43,870 nt of DNA from Cohaesibacter sp. (GTDB lineage: Bacteria; Pseudomonadota; Alphaproteobacteria; Rhizobiales; Cohaesibacteraceae), in contig JAOAQZ010000001.1 in assembly GCA_025210795.1 (NCBI GenBank), forward strand, positions 1 to 43,870, written 5' to 3'. A program made the translations under genes and the position numbers. A model generated the notes under the pieces. The model saw nothing but the letters and a program-made list of their open reading frames with translations, was not told the DNA's origin and did no database searches. Positions 25,263 through 34,129 of this stretch are shown piece by piece. How positions within the stretch are numbered: position 1 is the stretch's first letter; every line of letters starts with the position of its first letter.

Positions 25263-26039
25263 ATGACCGCCACCGCCAAAAAATCATTCAGCATCTGGGA
25301 TCTGGCCAATCCAACACGTTTTCTGTCTCTGGCCGATAAAATAATGCCATGGCTTCTTGGCCTGACCATCTTGTTTTTTGCCGTTGGGCTTTATCTGACC
25401 TTTTTTGTCGCCCCTGATGATTATCAGCAGGGCGCAACGGTCAAGATCATGTTTGTGCATGTGCCTGCCTCCTGGCTTGCAATGTTTGCCTATTCCATGA
25501 TGGCAGCCTCCTCCATCGGCGCCCTTGTCTGGAAGCATCCTCTGGCTGATGTCTCGGCCAAGGCGGCAGCGCCTTTGGGCGCAGCTTTTGCCTTTCTGTC
25601 TTTGGTCACAGGCAGCTTGTGGGGCAAACCCATGTGGGGTACATGGTGGGTCTGGGATGCGCGCCTTACCTCCATGCTGGTTCTGCTCATCCTCTATCTT
25701 GGCCTGATTGCCCTGTGGCGGACCATGGATGATCCGATTCGCGCAGGCAAAGCTGCTGCAATCCTCACGCTCGTTGGTTTCATCAATATCCCCATCATCA
25801 AATTCTCGGTTGATTGGTGGTCCACCCTGCATCAGCCCGCCGGTGTTATCACCATGGATGGCTCCAAGGTGCATGGCACCATTCTGGTGCCGCTTCTTGT
25901 TATGGCGTTTGCTTTTACCTTCATGTTCACCTTGCTTCACCTCAAGGCCATGAAAAACGAGATCATGCGTCGCCGTGTTCGCACCATGCAAATGCAGGCT
26001 GCCCGCAGAGCCGCCTCCTCTGCAGCACAAACTCAATAA
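25263..26039 (+). CDS. ccmC: Heme handling membrane protein CcmC
   Basis: This is a 258-residue protein with six hydrophobic helices. The defining tryptophan-rich heme-binding motif WGTWWVWDARLTS is at residues 125-137, and the flanking periplasmic histidines are in VHVPASW (His66) and TLHQPAGV. CcmC presents heme to CcmE. The ATG follows AAGGGTGACAAGG. The C-terminal 25 residues form a basic cytoplasmic tail. ccmD begins 12 bases after its stop, so ccmC-ccmD-ccmG are one operon. Confidence 0.96.
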   Translation: MTATAKKSFSIWDLANPTRFLSLADKIMPWLLGLTILFFAVGLYLTFFVAPDDYQQGATVKIMFVHVPASWLAMFAYSMMAASSIGALVWKHPLADVSAKAAAPLGAAFAFLSLVTGSLWGKPMWGTWWVWDARLTSMLVLLILYLGLIALWRTMDDPIRAGKAAAILTLVGFINIPIIKFSVDWWSTLHQPAGVITMDGSKVHGTILVPLLVMAFAFTFMFTLLHLKAMKNEIMRRRVRTMQMQAARRAASSAAQTQ

Positions 26040-26051
26040 GGAGACAGACCC

Positions 26052-26243
26052 ATGCTTGGCCCCTATACCGGTTTCATTGCTGCCTCTTATGGCATTGTCC
26101 TCCTCACTGTCCTTGTGCTGATTCTCTGGATCATTCTTGATGGCAAAGCACAGGCCAAAGCTCTGGCCGAGCTGGAAGCACGCGGCATCACCCGCCGCTC
26201 TGCCCGCAAAACCCAGTCCTCTTCCAGCCAGCTTGCAAATTAG
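26052..26243 (+). CDS. ccmD: Heme exporter protein CcmD
   Basis: This 63-residue protein has one hydrophobic helix (about 9-31) followed by a basic cytoplasmic tail, with the typical GPYTGFIAASYGIVLLTV start. CcmD helps release holo-CcmE from CcmABC. A ribosome site AAGGAGA lies upstream of its ATG. It is placed between ccmC and ccmG as in other type I systems. Confidence 0.93.
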   Translation: MLGPYTGFIAASYGIVLLTVLVLILWIILDGKAQAKALAELEARGITRRSARKTQSSSSQLAN

Positions 26244-26252
26244 AGATCTCTC

Positions 26253-26861
26253 ATGACGAACGAGCCAAACAACGCTGAAACAACGCAAAAGAAAGGCGGG
26301 ATCCATTTCCTCATCATCCTGCCTTTGGTGATTTTTCTCGGCCTTGCAGCCCTCTTTTTGATACAAATGGCAAAGGGCGGCGATCCATCTCAAATCCCGT
26401 CCGTGCTGATCAACAAACCAGCCCCTCAGTTTGATCTGCCTGCTTTGGCAGGGTTCGAGGCAAATGGAGCGCCTATGCCCGGCTTTAAAACAGCGGACCT
26501 TAAAGGTCACGTTTCTGTGGTCAATGTCTGGGCCTCCTGGTGCCCGACCTGCCGCGATGAGCATCCTTTGCTTCTGGAGCTGAACAAGGATAACCGCTTC
26601 CGCCTTCTAGGCCTTGCCTATAAGGACAAGCCGGAAAACTCCGCCCGCTTCCTGCGCAATCATGGCAACGCCTTTGATGCCGTCGGCATGGATGAAAATG
26701 GCCGTGCTGGTATCGATTGGGGCGTCTATGGTGCTCCCGAGACTTTCATCGTCGATCGCAAGGGCATCATCCGCTACAAGCATATCGGCGCTTTGACACC
26801 CTATTCCATGCAGGAAAGCTTCATGCCGGAGCTGGAAAAAATCCTTGCTGAAAAGGGCTGA
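26253..26861 (+). CDS. ccmG: Thiol:disulfide oxidoreductase CcmG/DsbE
   Basis: This is a 202-residue membrane-anchored thioredoxin-like protein. The anchor helix is at about 18-38, and the periplasmic domain has the active site WCPTC with Cys97 and Cys100. The acidic GVYGAPETFIVDRKG block with the cis-Pro is typical of CcmG. It reduces the apocytochrome CXXCH cysteines before heme attachment. It starts ten bases after ccmD and is followed by a strong terminator. The other maturation genes (ccmE, ccmF, ccmH, ccmI) are not in the window. Confidence 0.95.
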   Translation: MTNEPNNAETTQKKGGIHFLIILPLVIFLGLAALFLIQMAKGGDPSQIPSVLINKPAPQFDLPALAGFEANGAPMPGFKTADLKGHVSVVNVWASWCPTCRDEHPLLLELNKDNRFRLLGLAYKDKPENSARFLRNHGNAFDAVGMDENGRAGIDWGVYGAPETFIVDRKGIIRYKHIGALTPYSMQESFMPELEKILAEKG

Positions 26862-26883
26862 AGAACCCAAAAATCTGGATAGC

Positions 26884-26919
26884 AAAAGGCCGCACCCAAT
26901 AAGGGAAGCGGCCTTTTTT
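26884..26919 (+). terminator. Intrinsic terminator after ccmG
   Basis: AAAAGGCCGC (26884-26893) and GCGGCCTTTT (26908-26917) form the stem; a run of six T ends it. Confidence 0.93.
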
Positions 26920-26940
26920 CTACAGATAAAATTTCTCTAT

Positions 26941-27192
26941 CTAGTCATCATTTCGCGTTCTTGTTTGTTTAGCTATCTGAACTAATAGCCCGATGATGAT
27001 GCCTGTAAGAAACATTGCACTGCCATCTTCGATTGCTTCGCCTGAGTTAGCGGTAGCTAAATATCTTCTAGATGCGGCAGCATTCTGCTCCAAATCAAAC
27101 ATGAATGCGATAGCAAAGCCCATCAGAACCCTTACAGCACCGAACACAACCGCGATCCAAGCAATGACCGATCCAGCCCGTTCAAAAAACAA
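26941..27192 (-). CDS. Small two-helix membrane protein of unknown function
   Basis: This is an 83-residue protein that begins with TTG at 27192, eight bases after GGGAG; no ATG start fits. Two hydrophobic helices are at about 8-32 and 60-75. A polar, Ala/Glu-rich loop lies between (EQNAAASRRYLATANSGEAIEDGS), and a basic end follows (KQTRTRNDD). It has no family I can name. Its DNA is richer in A+T than the neighbours, which may hint at a different history. It is downstream of ispZ on the same strand, with 45 bases between, so co-transcription is possible. Confidence 0.6.
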   Translation of the reverse strand: MFFERAGSVIAWIAVVFGAVRVLMGFAIAFMFDLEQNAAASRRYLATANSGEAIEDGSAMFLTGIIIGLLVQIAKQTRTRNDD

Positions 27193-27237
27193 TCAAAATT
27201 CTCCCAATTTCACATTCTAAAAATTAAACAATAAATT

Positions 27238-27888
27238 TTACTTTGGAGCATCCGGCCCATATTTATTCAAAAGCGGCATCTGCATGGCACCGAAAATCAT
27301 GGTAATTGGCATCACACCAAAAACCTTGAAATTGACCCACATATCAGTGCTGAAATTGCGCCAGACCACTTCATTTAAAAATGCCAGTACGAAGAAGAAA
27401 ATCCCCCAGCGGAATGTCAGGATTCGCCAGCCTGTTGCATTGAGCTGAAAGACGGAATCAAACACATAGCCAAGCAGACTTTTGCCAAACAACAAGCCGA
27501 TCAAAAGGATTGAGCCAAACAGGCTATTGACGATGGTCGGCTTCATCTTGATGAAGGTATCATCCTGCAAATAAAGCGTTAGCCCGCCAAACACAAACAC
27601 CACCACGCCAGAGATAAGCGGCATCATTGGCAATTTGCCAAACTTGATGCGCGAGACGGTTAGCGAGATGATCGTGGCCAACATGAAAGCGGCCGTTGCA
27701 ATGAAAATAGGCTGCATGCCGGACAGAAACGGCAACCAGCTTGCAACCAGATCTCCCTTGGCATTGGCAAAGAAGAAAACGACCAGAGGGCCAAGCTCCA
27801 GAGCCATTTTCATCAGCTGCCCCTCTTCAAGCTGGGGTGCCTCAGCCTGATCCGGGCTCTGGCCTGTTGGGATATTCTGGTTCGTCAT
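27238..27888 (-). CDS. ispZ: Inner membrane-spanning protein YciB / septation protein A
   Basis: This is a 216-residue protein with about five to six hydrophobic helices and the YciB/IspZ blocks [14 protein letters not shown], then [34 protein letters not shown] (in part) and a late [23 protein letters not shown]. Members are tied to cell envelope and septum upkeep. The frame continues four codons upstream to a TTG, but ATG 27888 has TTGGAG seven bases before it. It is the last core gene of the dapF-mtaB-ftsY-ispZ block, 48 bases after ftsY. Confidence 0.93.
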   Translation of the reverse strand: MTNQNIPTGQSPDQAEAPQLEEGQLMKMALELGPLVVFFFANAKGDLVASWLPFLSGMQPIFIATAAFMLATIISLTVSRIKFGKLPMMPLISGVVVFVFGGLTLYLQDDTFIKMKPTIVNSLFGSILLIGLLFGKSLLGYVFDSVFQLNATGWRILTFRWGIFFFVLAFLNEVVWRNFSTDMWVNFKVFGVMPITMIFGAMQMPLLNKYGPDAPK

Positions 27889-27936
27889 GTCACACTCCAA
27901 TAAGAGTAAAAGAGAGTTTGGGCGGCTCCGGCCGGT

Positions 27937-29292
27937 CTATTCCGCAAGGCCGGCAATGGCTTGGGCAAAATCCTTTGACTGGAAGGGCTCAAGATCATCA
28001 ACCCCTTCACCTACACCAACAAAATGCACGGGCAATTTATATTTGGCAGAAATCGCCACCAGAATGCCGCCCCGCGCCGTACCATCAAGCTTGGTCATCA
28101 CAAGACCTGTCACACCGGCCATCTTGGAGAAGACATCCACCTGATTAAGCGCATTTTGCCCTGTCGTTGCATCCAGCACCAACAAAACGCTATGAGGAGC
28201 GGTCTCATCATGCTTTTTGATAACCCGAACAATCTTTTCAAGCTCGGCCATCAGTTCAGTGCGGTTCTGCAACCGGCCTGCCGTATCAATCATCAGGATA
28301 TCACGGCCCTGCTCTTTGGCCTCCTGCATTGCATCAAAGGCAAGACCTGCAGCATCCGAGCCCACATCGCGGGCCATAACAGCACTGCCGGTGCGCTCGC
28401 CCCACACTTTAAGCTGATCAATCGCCGCTGCGCGGAAGGTATCACCAGCTGCGAGCATCACAGATTTACCCTCGGCTTGAAACTTTTGCGCCAATTTGCC
28501 GATTGTGGTGGTTTTACCGGCACCATTCACCCCGATCATCAAAATCACATGCGGGCTTCCATCGGCGCATTTTTGCGCAACCAAAGGCTGGGCAACCGGC
28601 TCAAGCACCTGATTGACCTCATCGGCAAGAATTTCCTGCACTTCCCGATCAGACACTTCCTTATTATAGCGCCCTTCGGCCAATCGCTCGGTAATGGTCA
28701 TGGCGGTCTCGACCCCAAGATCGGCCTGAATAAGGATATCTTCAAGATCCTGAAGCGTGTCATCATCGAGCTTGCGCTTGTTAAAGATCGAGGAAATGCC
28801 TTCCCCCAGCGCACCGGACGAGCGGGACAGACCACGCTTGAGCCGCTCAAACCATGAGAGTTTCTTTTCTGGCTCAGGCGTAACTTCTTCTTCCTGAGAG
28901 ATTTCTGAAGATGGCTCCGTCTCTAAAGCGGTATCACCTTCTTCTTCGTCAACATCAGGCGCGGCCACCTCACTCTCGTGGGGCTGGTCCTCGCTTGGCA
29001 TATCGTCAGAGAGAGCTGGCTGGCTGGTCTGATCCTCTGAAGAGGCCTCTTCTACAGCCGCCTCAACCACCTCTTCTTCGGCGTCAGCATCGCTTGCATC
29101 AGCATCGGATACATCCTCTGCAAGACCTTCCTCAGCAGGCCCGTCCTCAGCCGCTTGGCTATCTTGATCTGCCTGCTCGGGGCTTTCTTTAAGGTCGGCA
29201 GCTTCCTCACCGACAAAGGCTTCAGGGGAGCTTTCAGCAGTTTCCGTATCGGATCCAAAAAGGCGAGAGAACAGGCCTCTTTTCTTGGTCAT
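27937..29292 (-). CDS. ftsY: Signal recognition particle receptor FtsY
   Basis: This is a 451-residue SRP receptor GTPase. The N-terminal A domain, residues 1 to about 143, is strongly acidic and low in complexity (Glu/Asp/Ala/Ser). The NG domain begins near LSWFERLKRGLSRSS, with the helical N domain. The P-loop GVNGAGKT is at 254-261, then DTFRAAAIDQL, DTAGR and TKLDGTARGG, and a final GEGVDDLEPF. It docks ribosome-SRP complexes at the membrane. It belongs to the dapF-mtaB-ftsY-ispZ order typical of the Hyphomicrobiales. An acidic domain of this length is normal for proteobacterial FtsY. Confidence 0.97.
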   Translation of the reverse strand: MTKKRGLFSRLFGSDTETAESSPEAFVGEEAADLKESPEQADQDSQAAEDGPAEEGLAEDVSDADASDADAEEEVVEAAVEEASSEDQTSQPALSDDMPSEDQPHESEVAAPDVDEEEGDTALETEPSSEISQEEEVTPEPEKKLSWFERLKRGLSRSSGALGEGISSIFNKRKLDDDTLQDLEDILIQADLGVETAMTITERLAEGRYNKEVSDREVQEILADEVNQVLEPVAQPLVAQKCADGSPHVILMIGVNGAGKTTTIGKLAQKFQAEGKSVMLAAGDTFRAAAIDQLKVWGERTGSAVMARDVGSDAAGLAFDAMQEAKEQGRDILMIDTAGRLQNRTELMAELEKIVRVIKKHDETAPHSVLLVLDATTGQNALNQVDVFSKMAGVTGLVMTKLDGTARGGILVAISAKYKLPVHFVGVGEGVDDLEPFQSKDFAQAIAGLAE

Positions 29293-29329
29293 CTTATGCT
29301 CCCTTGCGCCTTTAGACGCTGATCAACTC

Positions 29330-30586
29330 TTACAGGCTTTCCGCCATCAAATGGCGATGGCTCGCCCCTACAATTCTGGCTTTTACAATATCGCCCGGCT
29401 CACCATTTGCAATCTCGCTTAAGGTGAATTGTTCTGTTCTGGCAAGCCCGTTCCGCTCCACCAACAACTCGGTCTCGCGGCCAATCTGGCTTTGTAAATG
29501 CCGCTGAAGCGCCGCTTCCCCAACCGCGCGCAGGCGAGCGGCCCGCTCCTTGGCTACAGGCCCCTTGACTTGCGGCATTTTGGCAGCCGGTGTCCCGGGG
29601 CGGGCAGAATAGGGGAAAACATGCAAATGGGTCAGATCACATTCCGCCACAATATCAAGGCTGCGCTGGAACATCTCTTCTGTCTCGGTGGGAAAACCGG
29701 CAATGATATCAGCCCCGAACACCATATCAGGGCGCAACTCCCGCACTTGCTTGCAAAATTCGATTGTATGCTCGCGCTGGTGCCGCCGTTTCATGCGTTT
29801 GAGCACCATATTATCCCCTGACTGCAAAGACAGGTGCAAATGGGGCATCAGGCGCGGCTCATTGGCAATGCAATCCATAAGATCAGGATCAGCTTCAATG
29901 GAATCAATCGACGAAATCCGGAGACGGCGCAAATCGGGCACATGTTTAAGGACCGCTTTCACCAGACTGCCAAATTTTGGCGCACCGGGAAGATCGGCCC
30001 CGTAAGAGGTGATATCAACGCCCGTTAGCACCACCTCGTTATAACCATTTTCCACCAAGGTCCGGATCTGCTTGATCACGGGCCCCATGGCCACAGATCG
30101 GCTATTGCCGCGACCATAAGGAATGATGCAGAACGTGCAGCGATGATCGCAGCCATTTTGCACCTGAACAAAGGCTCGTGCACGCCCTTCAAGCCCCTCA
30201 ATCAGATGCAAGGCGGTCTCGCGCACGCTCATAATGTCATTGACGTGGATTTTTTCCTCGGCAGGCACCCCAAAGGACGGCACAGATTTGTAGCTGTCAG
30301 CCTTGAGCTTGTCTTCATTGCCCAAAACCAGATCCACCTCACCCATCTGCGCAAAAGACAGGCTTTCGGTCTGGGCGGCACATCCCGTTACAATAATCTT
30401 GGCATCAGGATTATCGCGCTTGGCGCGACGGATCTGCTGGCGGGCCTGACGCACAGCCTCATTGGTCACCGCACAGGTATTGACCAAAATGGCATCATCG
30501 AGCCCGGCCTCTTCGGCCTGCTTTTTCATCACCTCGGATTCATAGCTATTCAGCCGGCATCCAAAGGTCAAAACTTTTACTGTCAT
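29330..30586 (-). CDS. mtaB: tRNA t6A37 methylthiotransferase MtaB
   Basis: This is a 418-residue radical-SAM methylthiotransferase that turns t6A37 into ms2t6A37 in tRNA. The N-terminal UPF0004 cluster uses Cys10, Cys38 and Cys69. The radical SAM cluster CX3CX2C is Cys146, Cys150 and Cys153 (NGCDHRCTFCIIPYGRG). The LHLSLQSG and DIIAGFPTET blocks and a C-terminal TRAM-like domain follow. It begins five bases after the dapF stop, so the two are co-transcribed. MiaB is excluded because the GCRLNSYESE start and the block spacing match the MtaB group. Confidence 0.93.
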   Translation of the reverse strand: MTVKVLTFGCRLNSYESEVMKKQAEEAGLDDAILVNTCAVTNEAVRQARQQIRRAKRDNPDAKIIVTGCAAQTESLSFAQMGEVDLVLGNEDKLKADSYKSVPSFGVPAEEKIHVNDIMSVRETALHLIEGLEGRARAFVQVQNGCDHRCTFCIIPYGRGNSRSVAMGPVIKQIRTLVENGYNEVVLTGVDITSYGADLPGAPKFGSLVKAVLKHVPDLRRLRISSIDSIEADPDLMDCIANEPRLMPHLHLSLQSGDNMVLKRMKRRHQREHTIEFCKQVRELRPDMVFGADIIAGFPTETEEMFQRSLDIVAECDLTHLHVFPYSARPGTPAAKMPQVKGPVAKERAARLRAVGEAALQRHLQSQIGRETELLVERNGLARTEQFTLSEIANGEPGDIVKARIVGASHRHLMAESL

Positions 30587-30591
30587 CGGGC

Positions 30592-31500
30592 CTAACTCTC
30601 CGCACCCGCCGCAGCATCACAGCTGAGGGGCACTTTGCGCCAGGAGAGATCCTCAAGATCAATCATCCCGGCATATTCAAGTTCTGTCCCCCCAGACATC
30701 AAAATATGATCATCTGCCTCTCGCCATTCAATGACGATATCTCCACCCGGCAAATGCACAAGAACCTTCCGGTCCGTCAATTTATTGCGATAAGCGGCAA
30801 CCCCTGCCGCGCAAGCAGCTGTTCCGCAGGCTTGCGTCAGGCCGACACCGCGCTCCCAGACTTTCAGGGGCAACTCGCTGCGGTTATGAACTTGCGCCAG
30901 AGAAATATTGGCGCGCTCGGGAAAGATCATATGATTTTCCAAAAGCGGTCCATTGACCTCAAGCCCGTAAGTCTCAACATCATCCTGTACCCAGAAGATA
31001 GCATGAGGATTGCCGATATTCACCGCTGACGGCGTATGCAAAATAGGGGCATCAATCGGCCCGATCTGCAATTCGATAGCGCGCGTGTCTTCAAAGGGCT
31101 CAGACAGGGGAATATCCTGCCAGCCAAATTTGGGCACGCCCATATCCACGGTCACCATATCGACCTGCTCACAGCGATGAGCGATCAGAATCCCTGCAAC
31201 CGTTTCAATTGAGGCTTTGTCCGAGCCAAGCTCAGCCATGATCAGGCGACCCACGCAGCGCGTGGCATTGCCGCAGGCCTCAACCTCGCCGCCATCTGCA
31301 TTATGGATCCGCATGAAGACATCTGCCCCCAACGCAGATTGTTCAAGCGTGATGAACTGATCACAGCCCGGCCCACTTGTCCCGTCCGAGAGGGCGCGCA
31401 CAGCCTCAGGCCCCAATTGGGGCTTGGTCTTTCGGGCATCAATCACGATAAATTCGTTGCCCAGACCATTCATTTTCAAAAAGTGCAGCTGTTCGCCCAT
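30592..31500 (-). CDS. dapF: Diaminopimelate epimerase
   Basis: This enzyme converts LL- to meso-diaminopimelate for lysine and peptidoglycan. It has 302 residues. The catalytic cysteine pair is Cys76 ([10 protein letters not shown]) and Cys225 ([10 protein letters not shown]). Other marks are [17 protein letters not shown] at the start, [10 protein letters not shown], the HNADGGEVE block and [18 protein letters not shown] replaces the more common MCGNGIRC, a variant seen in alphaproteobacteria. It is the first gene of the dapF-mtaB-ftsY-ispZ unit. Confidence 0.97.
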   Translation of the reverse strand: MGEQLHFLKMNGLGNEFIVIDARKTKPQLGPEAVRALSDGTSGPGCDQFITLEQSALGADVFMRIHNADGGEVEACGNATRCVGRLIMAELGSDKASIETVAGILIAHRCEQVDMVTVDMGVPKFGWQDIPLSEPFEDTRAIELQIGPIDAPILHTPSAVNIGNPHAIFWVQDDVETYGLEVNGPLLENHMIFPERANISLAQVHNRSELPLKVWERGVGLTQACGTAACAAGVAAYRNKLTDRKVLVHLPGGDIVIEWREADDHILMSGGTELEYAGMIDLEDLSWRKVPLSCDAAAGAES

Positions 31501-31669
31501 CAGGCATCACCATATTTGTACAGGAAACCCTCAGCGCCAAGCACATGGCATGGCGCAGGTCCGCTCTATATGGAGAAAAATAACACAAATTTCCAGCCCT
31601 AAACGCAAGGCAAACGCCAATCTGGCCCGCATCAAAGCCCCTTTAGAGCAACAAAAAGCCTTCTGAAAA

Positions 31670-31704
31670 TAAAAAAGCTGCGAAAAGACATCTTTTCGCA
31701 GCTT
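31670..31704 (-). terminator. Intrinsic terminator after htpG
   Basis: A 14-bp perfect stem (AAGCTGCGAAAAGA / TCTTTTCGCAGCTT, 31675-31688 and 31691-31704) is followed on the minus strand by TTTTTATTTTC. Confidence 0.93.
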
Positions 31705-31729
31705 CCAAGCTTTAAACAATAAGCGTGGC

Positions 31730-33649
31730 CTAGCCCATGGCTGCCATCATAACCTTGGACAAGCGAGCGGCAAATTGCGCCGGATTGGCCGGAGCCTCCC
31801 CATCCAGAATAAGAGCCTGATCAAGCAGCAAATAAGCACCATCACTGACCGCGGCCTTATCAGACGCCTTCTCCAGCTGGTCTGCCAGCGCCAGCACAAG
31901 CGCATGATCAGGATTGATCTCCAGAACCGGTTTGAGGCTGGCCTCAACCCCTTTCTGGCTGCGCATCAATTTCTCAAGCTGCCGGTCCGGCCCATAATCA
32001 GGGGCCACAATACAAACCGGGCTGGAGGCAAGGCGGGACGAGACCCGCACTTCGCTCACCGCGTCGCCCAAAGTCTCTTGAACGAAGGAAACCAGTTCCG
32101 CAACGGAGCCTTTTTCTTTGGCTTTTTCCTCGTCGCTCTTATCGCTTACATCTTCTGCCACCTTCTCAATAGCATCAAGATCAGCTCCGCCTTGGGAGAT
32201 GGACTTAAAGCTCTTGCCATCAAAACCAAGAGCGGTTTGCACCCAAAAGGCATCCACAGCGTCAGAGAGAAGCAACACTTCCACATCGCGCGCTTCATAG
32301 CCTTCCAGATGAGGGCTTGCAAGAATAGCCTCCTTGCTGTCACCCAGCGCATAATAGATCGAAGTCTGGTTCTCTTTCAGATCCTCAACATATTGCGCAA
32401 GGGTCCGGTTCTCCCCTTTGGAGCTGTTAAAGCGCACCAGCTTGAACAATTGATCGCGGCGCTCGGGATCCTCATAAAGGCCTTCCTTGATCACCGTGCC
32501 AAAGGCTTCCCAAATGGACAGGAATTTCTCTTCATCCTTAGTGGCCAGTTTTTGCAGCTCGGACAAAACGCGATTGGTAACCCCTTTGCGGATGGCAGAA
32601 AGGATCGGATTATCCTGAAGCATTTCGCGCGAAATATTGAGCGGAATATCTTCGCTATCAACGATCCCGCGCACAAAGCGCAAATAGGCAGGCAACAAGT
32701 CGGCATCATCGGTGATGAAAACCCGGCGAACATAGAGCTTAAAACGCCCCTTTCGGGCCGGATCAAACAAATCAAACGGCTTATGCTCCGGCACAAAGGC
32801 AAGAACATTATATTCCGTCCGTCCTTCAGCCCGGTAATGGATGGTCACCGCAGGATCATCAAACTGACCGGAGCTATATTGATAAAATTCCTTATATTGC
32901 TCCTCGGTGATCTCGCTCTTGGATTTGGTCCAGAGCGCGGTCCCGTCGGTCAGCTTTTCCTCATCAATCGCACCTGCTTCCTCATTCTTTGTCAGCATGC
33001 GGATGGGCACGGGAACATGAGAGGAATAATCGCGCACAATCCGGCGGATGGTAACCGCGTCAGCAAAGGTCTTTTCATCTTCTTTAAGATGGAGCACGAT
33101 TTTGGTGCCGCGCGGCAGGGCATCAGCATCGTCCGCCCGTGCCAGCTCATAGGCCCCTTCACCGGTCGATGTCCAGACCCAAGCCTCGTCTTCCCCTGCC
33201 CGGCGCGAGGTTACCTCAACCTTATCAGCCACCATGAAGGCGGAATAAAAGCCAATGCCGAACTGGCCAATCAGCGCCGAGCCATCTTCTTCATTGCTCA
33301 ATTGATCAAGAAAGGCGCGCGTGCCGGATTTTGCAATAGTGCCAAGATTTTCAATCAGCTCGGCCTTGTTCATGCCGATACCATTATCAAGCACGGTAAG
33401 GGTCCCGGCTTCGCCATCAGCACTTAAGGTGATTTGGAAGGTCGGATCTTCCTTGATCAAATCCCCGTTGGTCAGGGATTCGTGACGCAATTTCTCACAC
33501 GCGTCAGCCGCGTTTGAAATCAACTCACGCAGGAAAATTTCCTTATTGGAATAAACCGCATGCACCATGAGATGCAAAAGGCGGGAGACCTCGGCCTCAA
33601 AGGAATGGGTCTCGCTTCCGCTCGCAGCAGTCTGGGTTTGGTCAGACAT
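31730..33649 (-). CDS. htpG: Molecular chaperone HtpG (Hsp90)
   Basis: This is a 639-residue Hsp90 chaperone. The GHKL ATPase part has FLRELISNAADACEKLR, DNGIGMN and GQFGIGFYSAFMVADKV. The middle part has RRVFITDDADLLPAYLRFVRGIVDSEDIPLNISRE (in part) with the catalytic Arg region, and a dimerisation domain ends the protein. The frame extends nine codons upstream, but the RpoH-type promoter at 33685-33713 would start the mRNA near the first ATG, leaving ATG 33649, with AGGGCTGAG upstream, as the sensible start. It forms a monocistronic unit with its own terminator. Confidence 0.96.
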   Translation of the reverse strand: MSDQTQTAASGSETHSFEAEVSRLLHLMVHAVYSNKEIFLRELISNAADACEKLRHESLTNGDLIKEDPTFQITLSADGEAGTLTVLDNGIGMNKAELIENLGTIAKSGTRAFLDQLSNEEDGSALIGQFGIGFYSAFMVADKVEVTSRRAGEDEAWVWTSTGEGAYELARADDADALPRGTKIVLHLKEDEKTFADAVTIRRIVRDYSSHVPVPIRMLTKNEEAGAIDEEKLTDGTALWTKSKSEITEEQYKEFYQYSSGQFDDPAVTIHYRAEGRTEYNVLAFVPEHKPFDLFDPARKGRFKLYVRRVFITDDADLLPAYLRFVRGIVDSEDIPLNISREMLQDNPILSAIRKGVTNRVLSELQKLATKDEEKFLSIWEAFGTVIKEGLYEDPERRDQLFKLVRFNSSKGENRTLAQYVEDLKENQTSIYYALGDSKEAILASPHLEGYEARDVEVLLLSDAVDAFWVQTALGFDGKSFKSISQGGADLDAIEKVAEDVSDKSDEEKAKEKGSVAELVSFVQETLGDAVSEVRVSSRLASSPVCIVAPDYGPDRQLEKLMRSQKGVEASLKPVLEINPDHALVLALADQLEKASDKAAVSDGAYLLLDQALILDGEAPANPAQFAARLSKVMMAAMG

Positions 33650-33684
33650 AATCTCAGCCCTTTTTGAAAACTTCATTACCGCTC

Positions 33685-33713
33685 ATCTAGCAACCCTCAG
33701 CAGCCCTTTCAAG
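33685..33713 (-). promoter_or_regulatory. Candidate RpoH heat-shock promoter of htpG
   Basis: On the minus strand, CTTGAA (33708-33713) and CTAGAT (33685-33690) are separated by 17 bases, 35 bases ahead of the htpG start. It matches the alphaproteobacterial RpoH pattern of CTTGAA-type -35 and C-rich/AT -10. Confidence 0.5.
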
Positions 33714-33737
33714 CCTCAGGTAAGGCGAAAAAAGGCC

Positions 33738-33766
33738 AAAAAAATGGGATGCCACGAAGGCATCCC
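33738..33766 (-). terminator. Intrinsic terminator of the candidate sRNA
   Basis: GGGATGCC and GGCATCCC form an 8-bp stem around TTCGT; ATTTTTTT follows on the minus strand. It lies upstream of htpG and serves no annotated gene, which is the main reason to suspect an RNA gene. An alternative pairing of CATCCC (33778-33783) with the first stem arm could act as an antiterminator. Confidence 0.8.
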
Positions 33767-33904
33767 TAAGGAGCTGTTGGGATGTTGACACGCGGGCGGT
33801 GACCGGTCGGGATGGGCGCTTTAAGGGGGGCAGAGGCAAGAAACCCATCCCGTAAGCATTTGAGCAATGGCCCAAATGCTATGACCGATTACCACGACGC
33901 AACA
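33738..33904 (-). ncRNA. Candidate structured small RNA, three-way junction with C-rich loop
   Basis: On the minus strand four elements follow each other. P1 pairs GTGGTAATCGGT (33884-33895) with ACCGGTCACCGC (33796-33807), 11 of 12 positions including two G-U pairs. P1 encloses P2, AGCATTTG/CAAATGCT (33855-33880), and P3, CGGGATGGG/CCCATCCCG (33808-33852), whose 27-base loop is C-rich (CCTCTGCCCCCC). A terminator ends it: GGGATGCC/GGCATCCC plus seven T (33738-33766). A promoter-like CTTGGA-N17-CAATAT (33911-33939) would start it near 33904, giving about 167 nt. No known family is recognised. It may be an independent sRNA or a leader ahead of htpG. The rest of the 480-base gap between htpG and the DUF2794 gene shows only the htpG promoter at 33685-33713. 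Confidence 0.55.
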
Positions 33905-34129
33905 CTAAGGATATTGGGTGGATGCCATGGCTTTCCAAGGGCGGAATTATGGCAATTTCAAGGTAATCTTGTGGTCAAGACAAGGCAGGGTAAAACGGGG
34001 CAGCAAGAAGAAGATGGGACACCCAAACCAGCAGCTGAACGTGCTGAAAATGACACTTCCCGCAACTTCTTGCCAAAAGATCAATTCCAAGCGATGATTG
34101 AACAGGACCCAAAAGGGAGGAGAGGCCAC

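Noticed and set aside
31775..33427. 550-codon open frame opposite htpG
   Set aside because: It mirrors HtpG codon use and has no domain; HtpG is certain.
33895..33940. Resemblance of GTGGATGCC-type sequence to the 5' end of 23S rRNA
   Set aside because: Only about a dozen bases match and the rest does not continue as rRNA; chance similarity.
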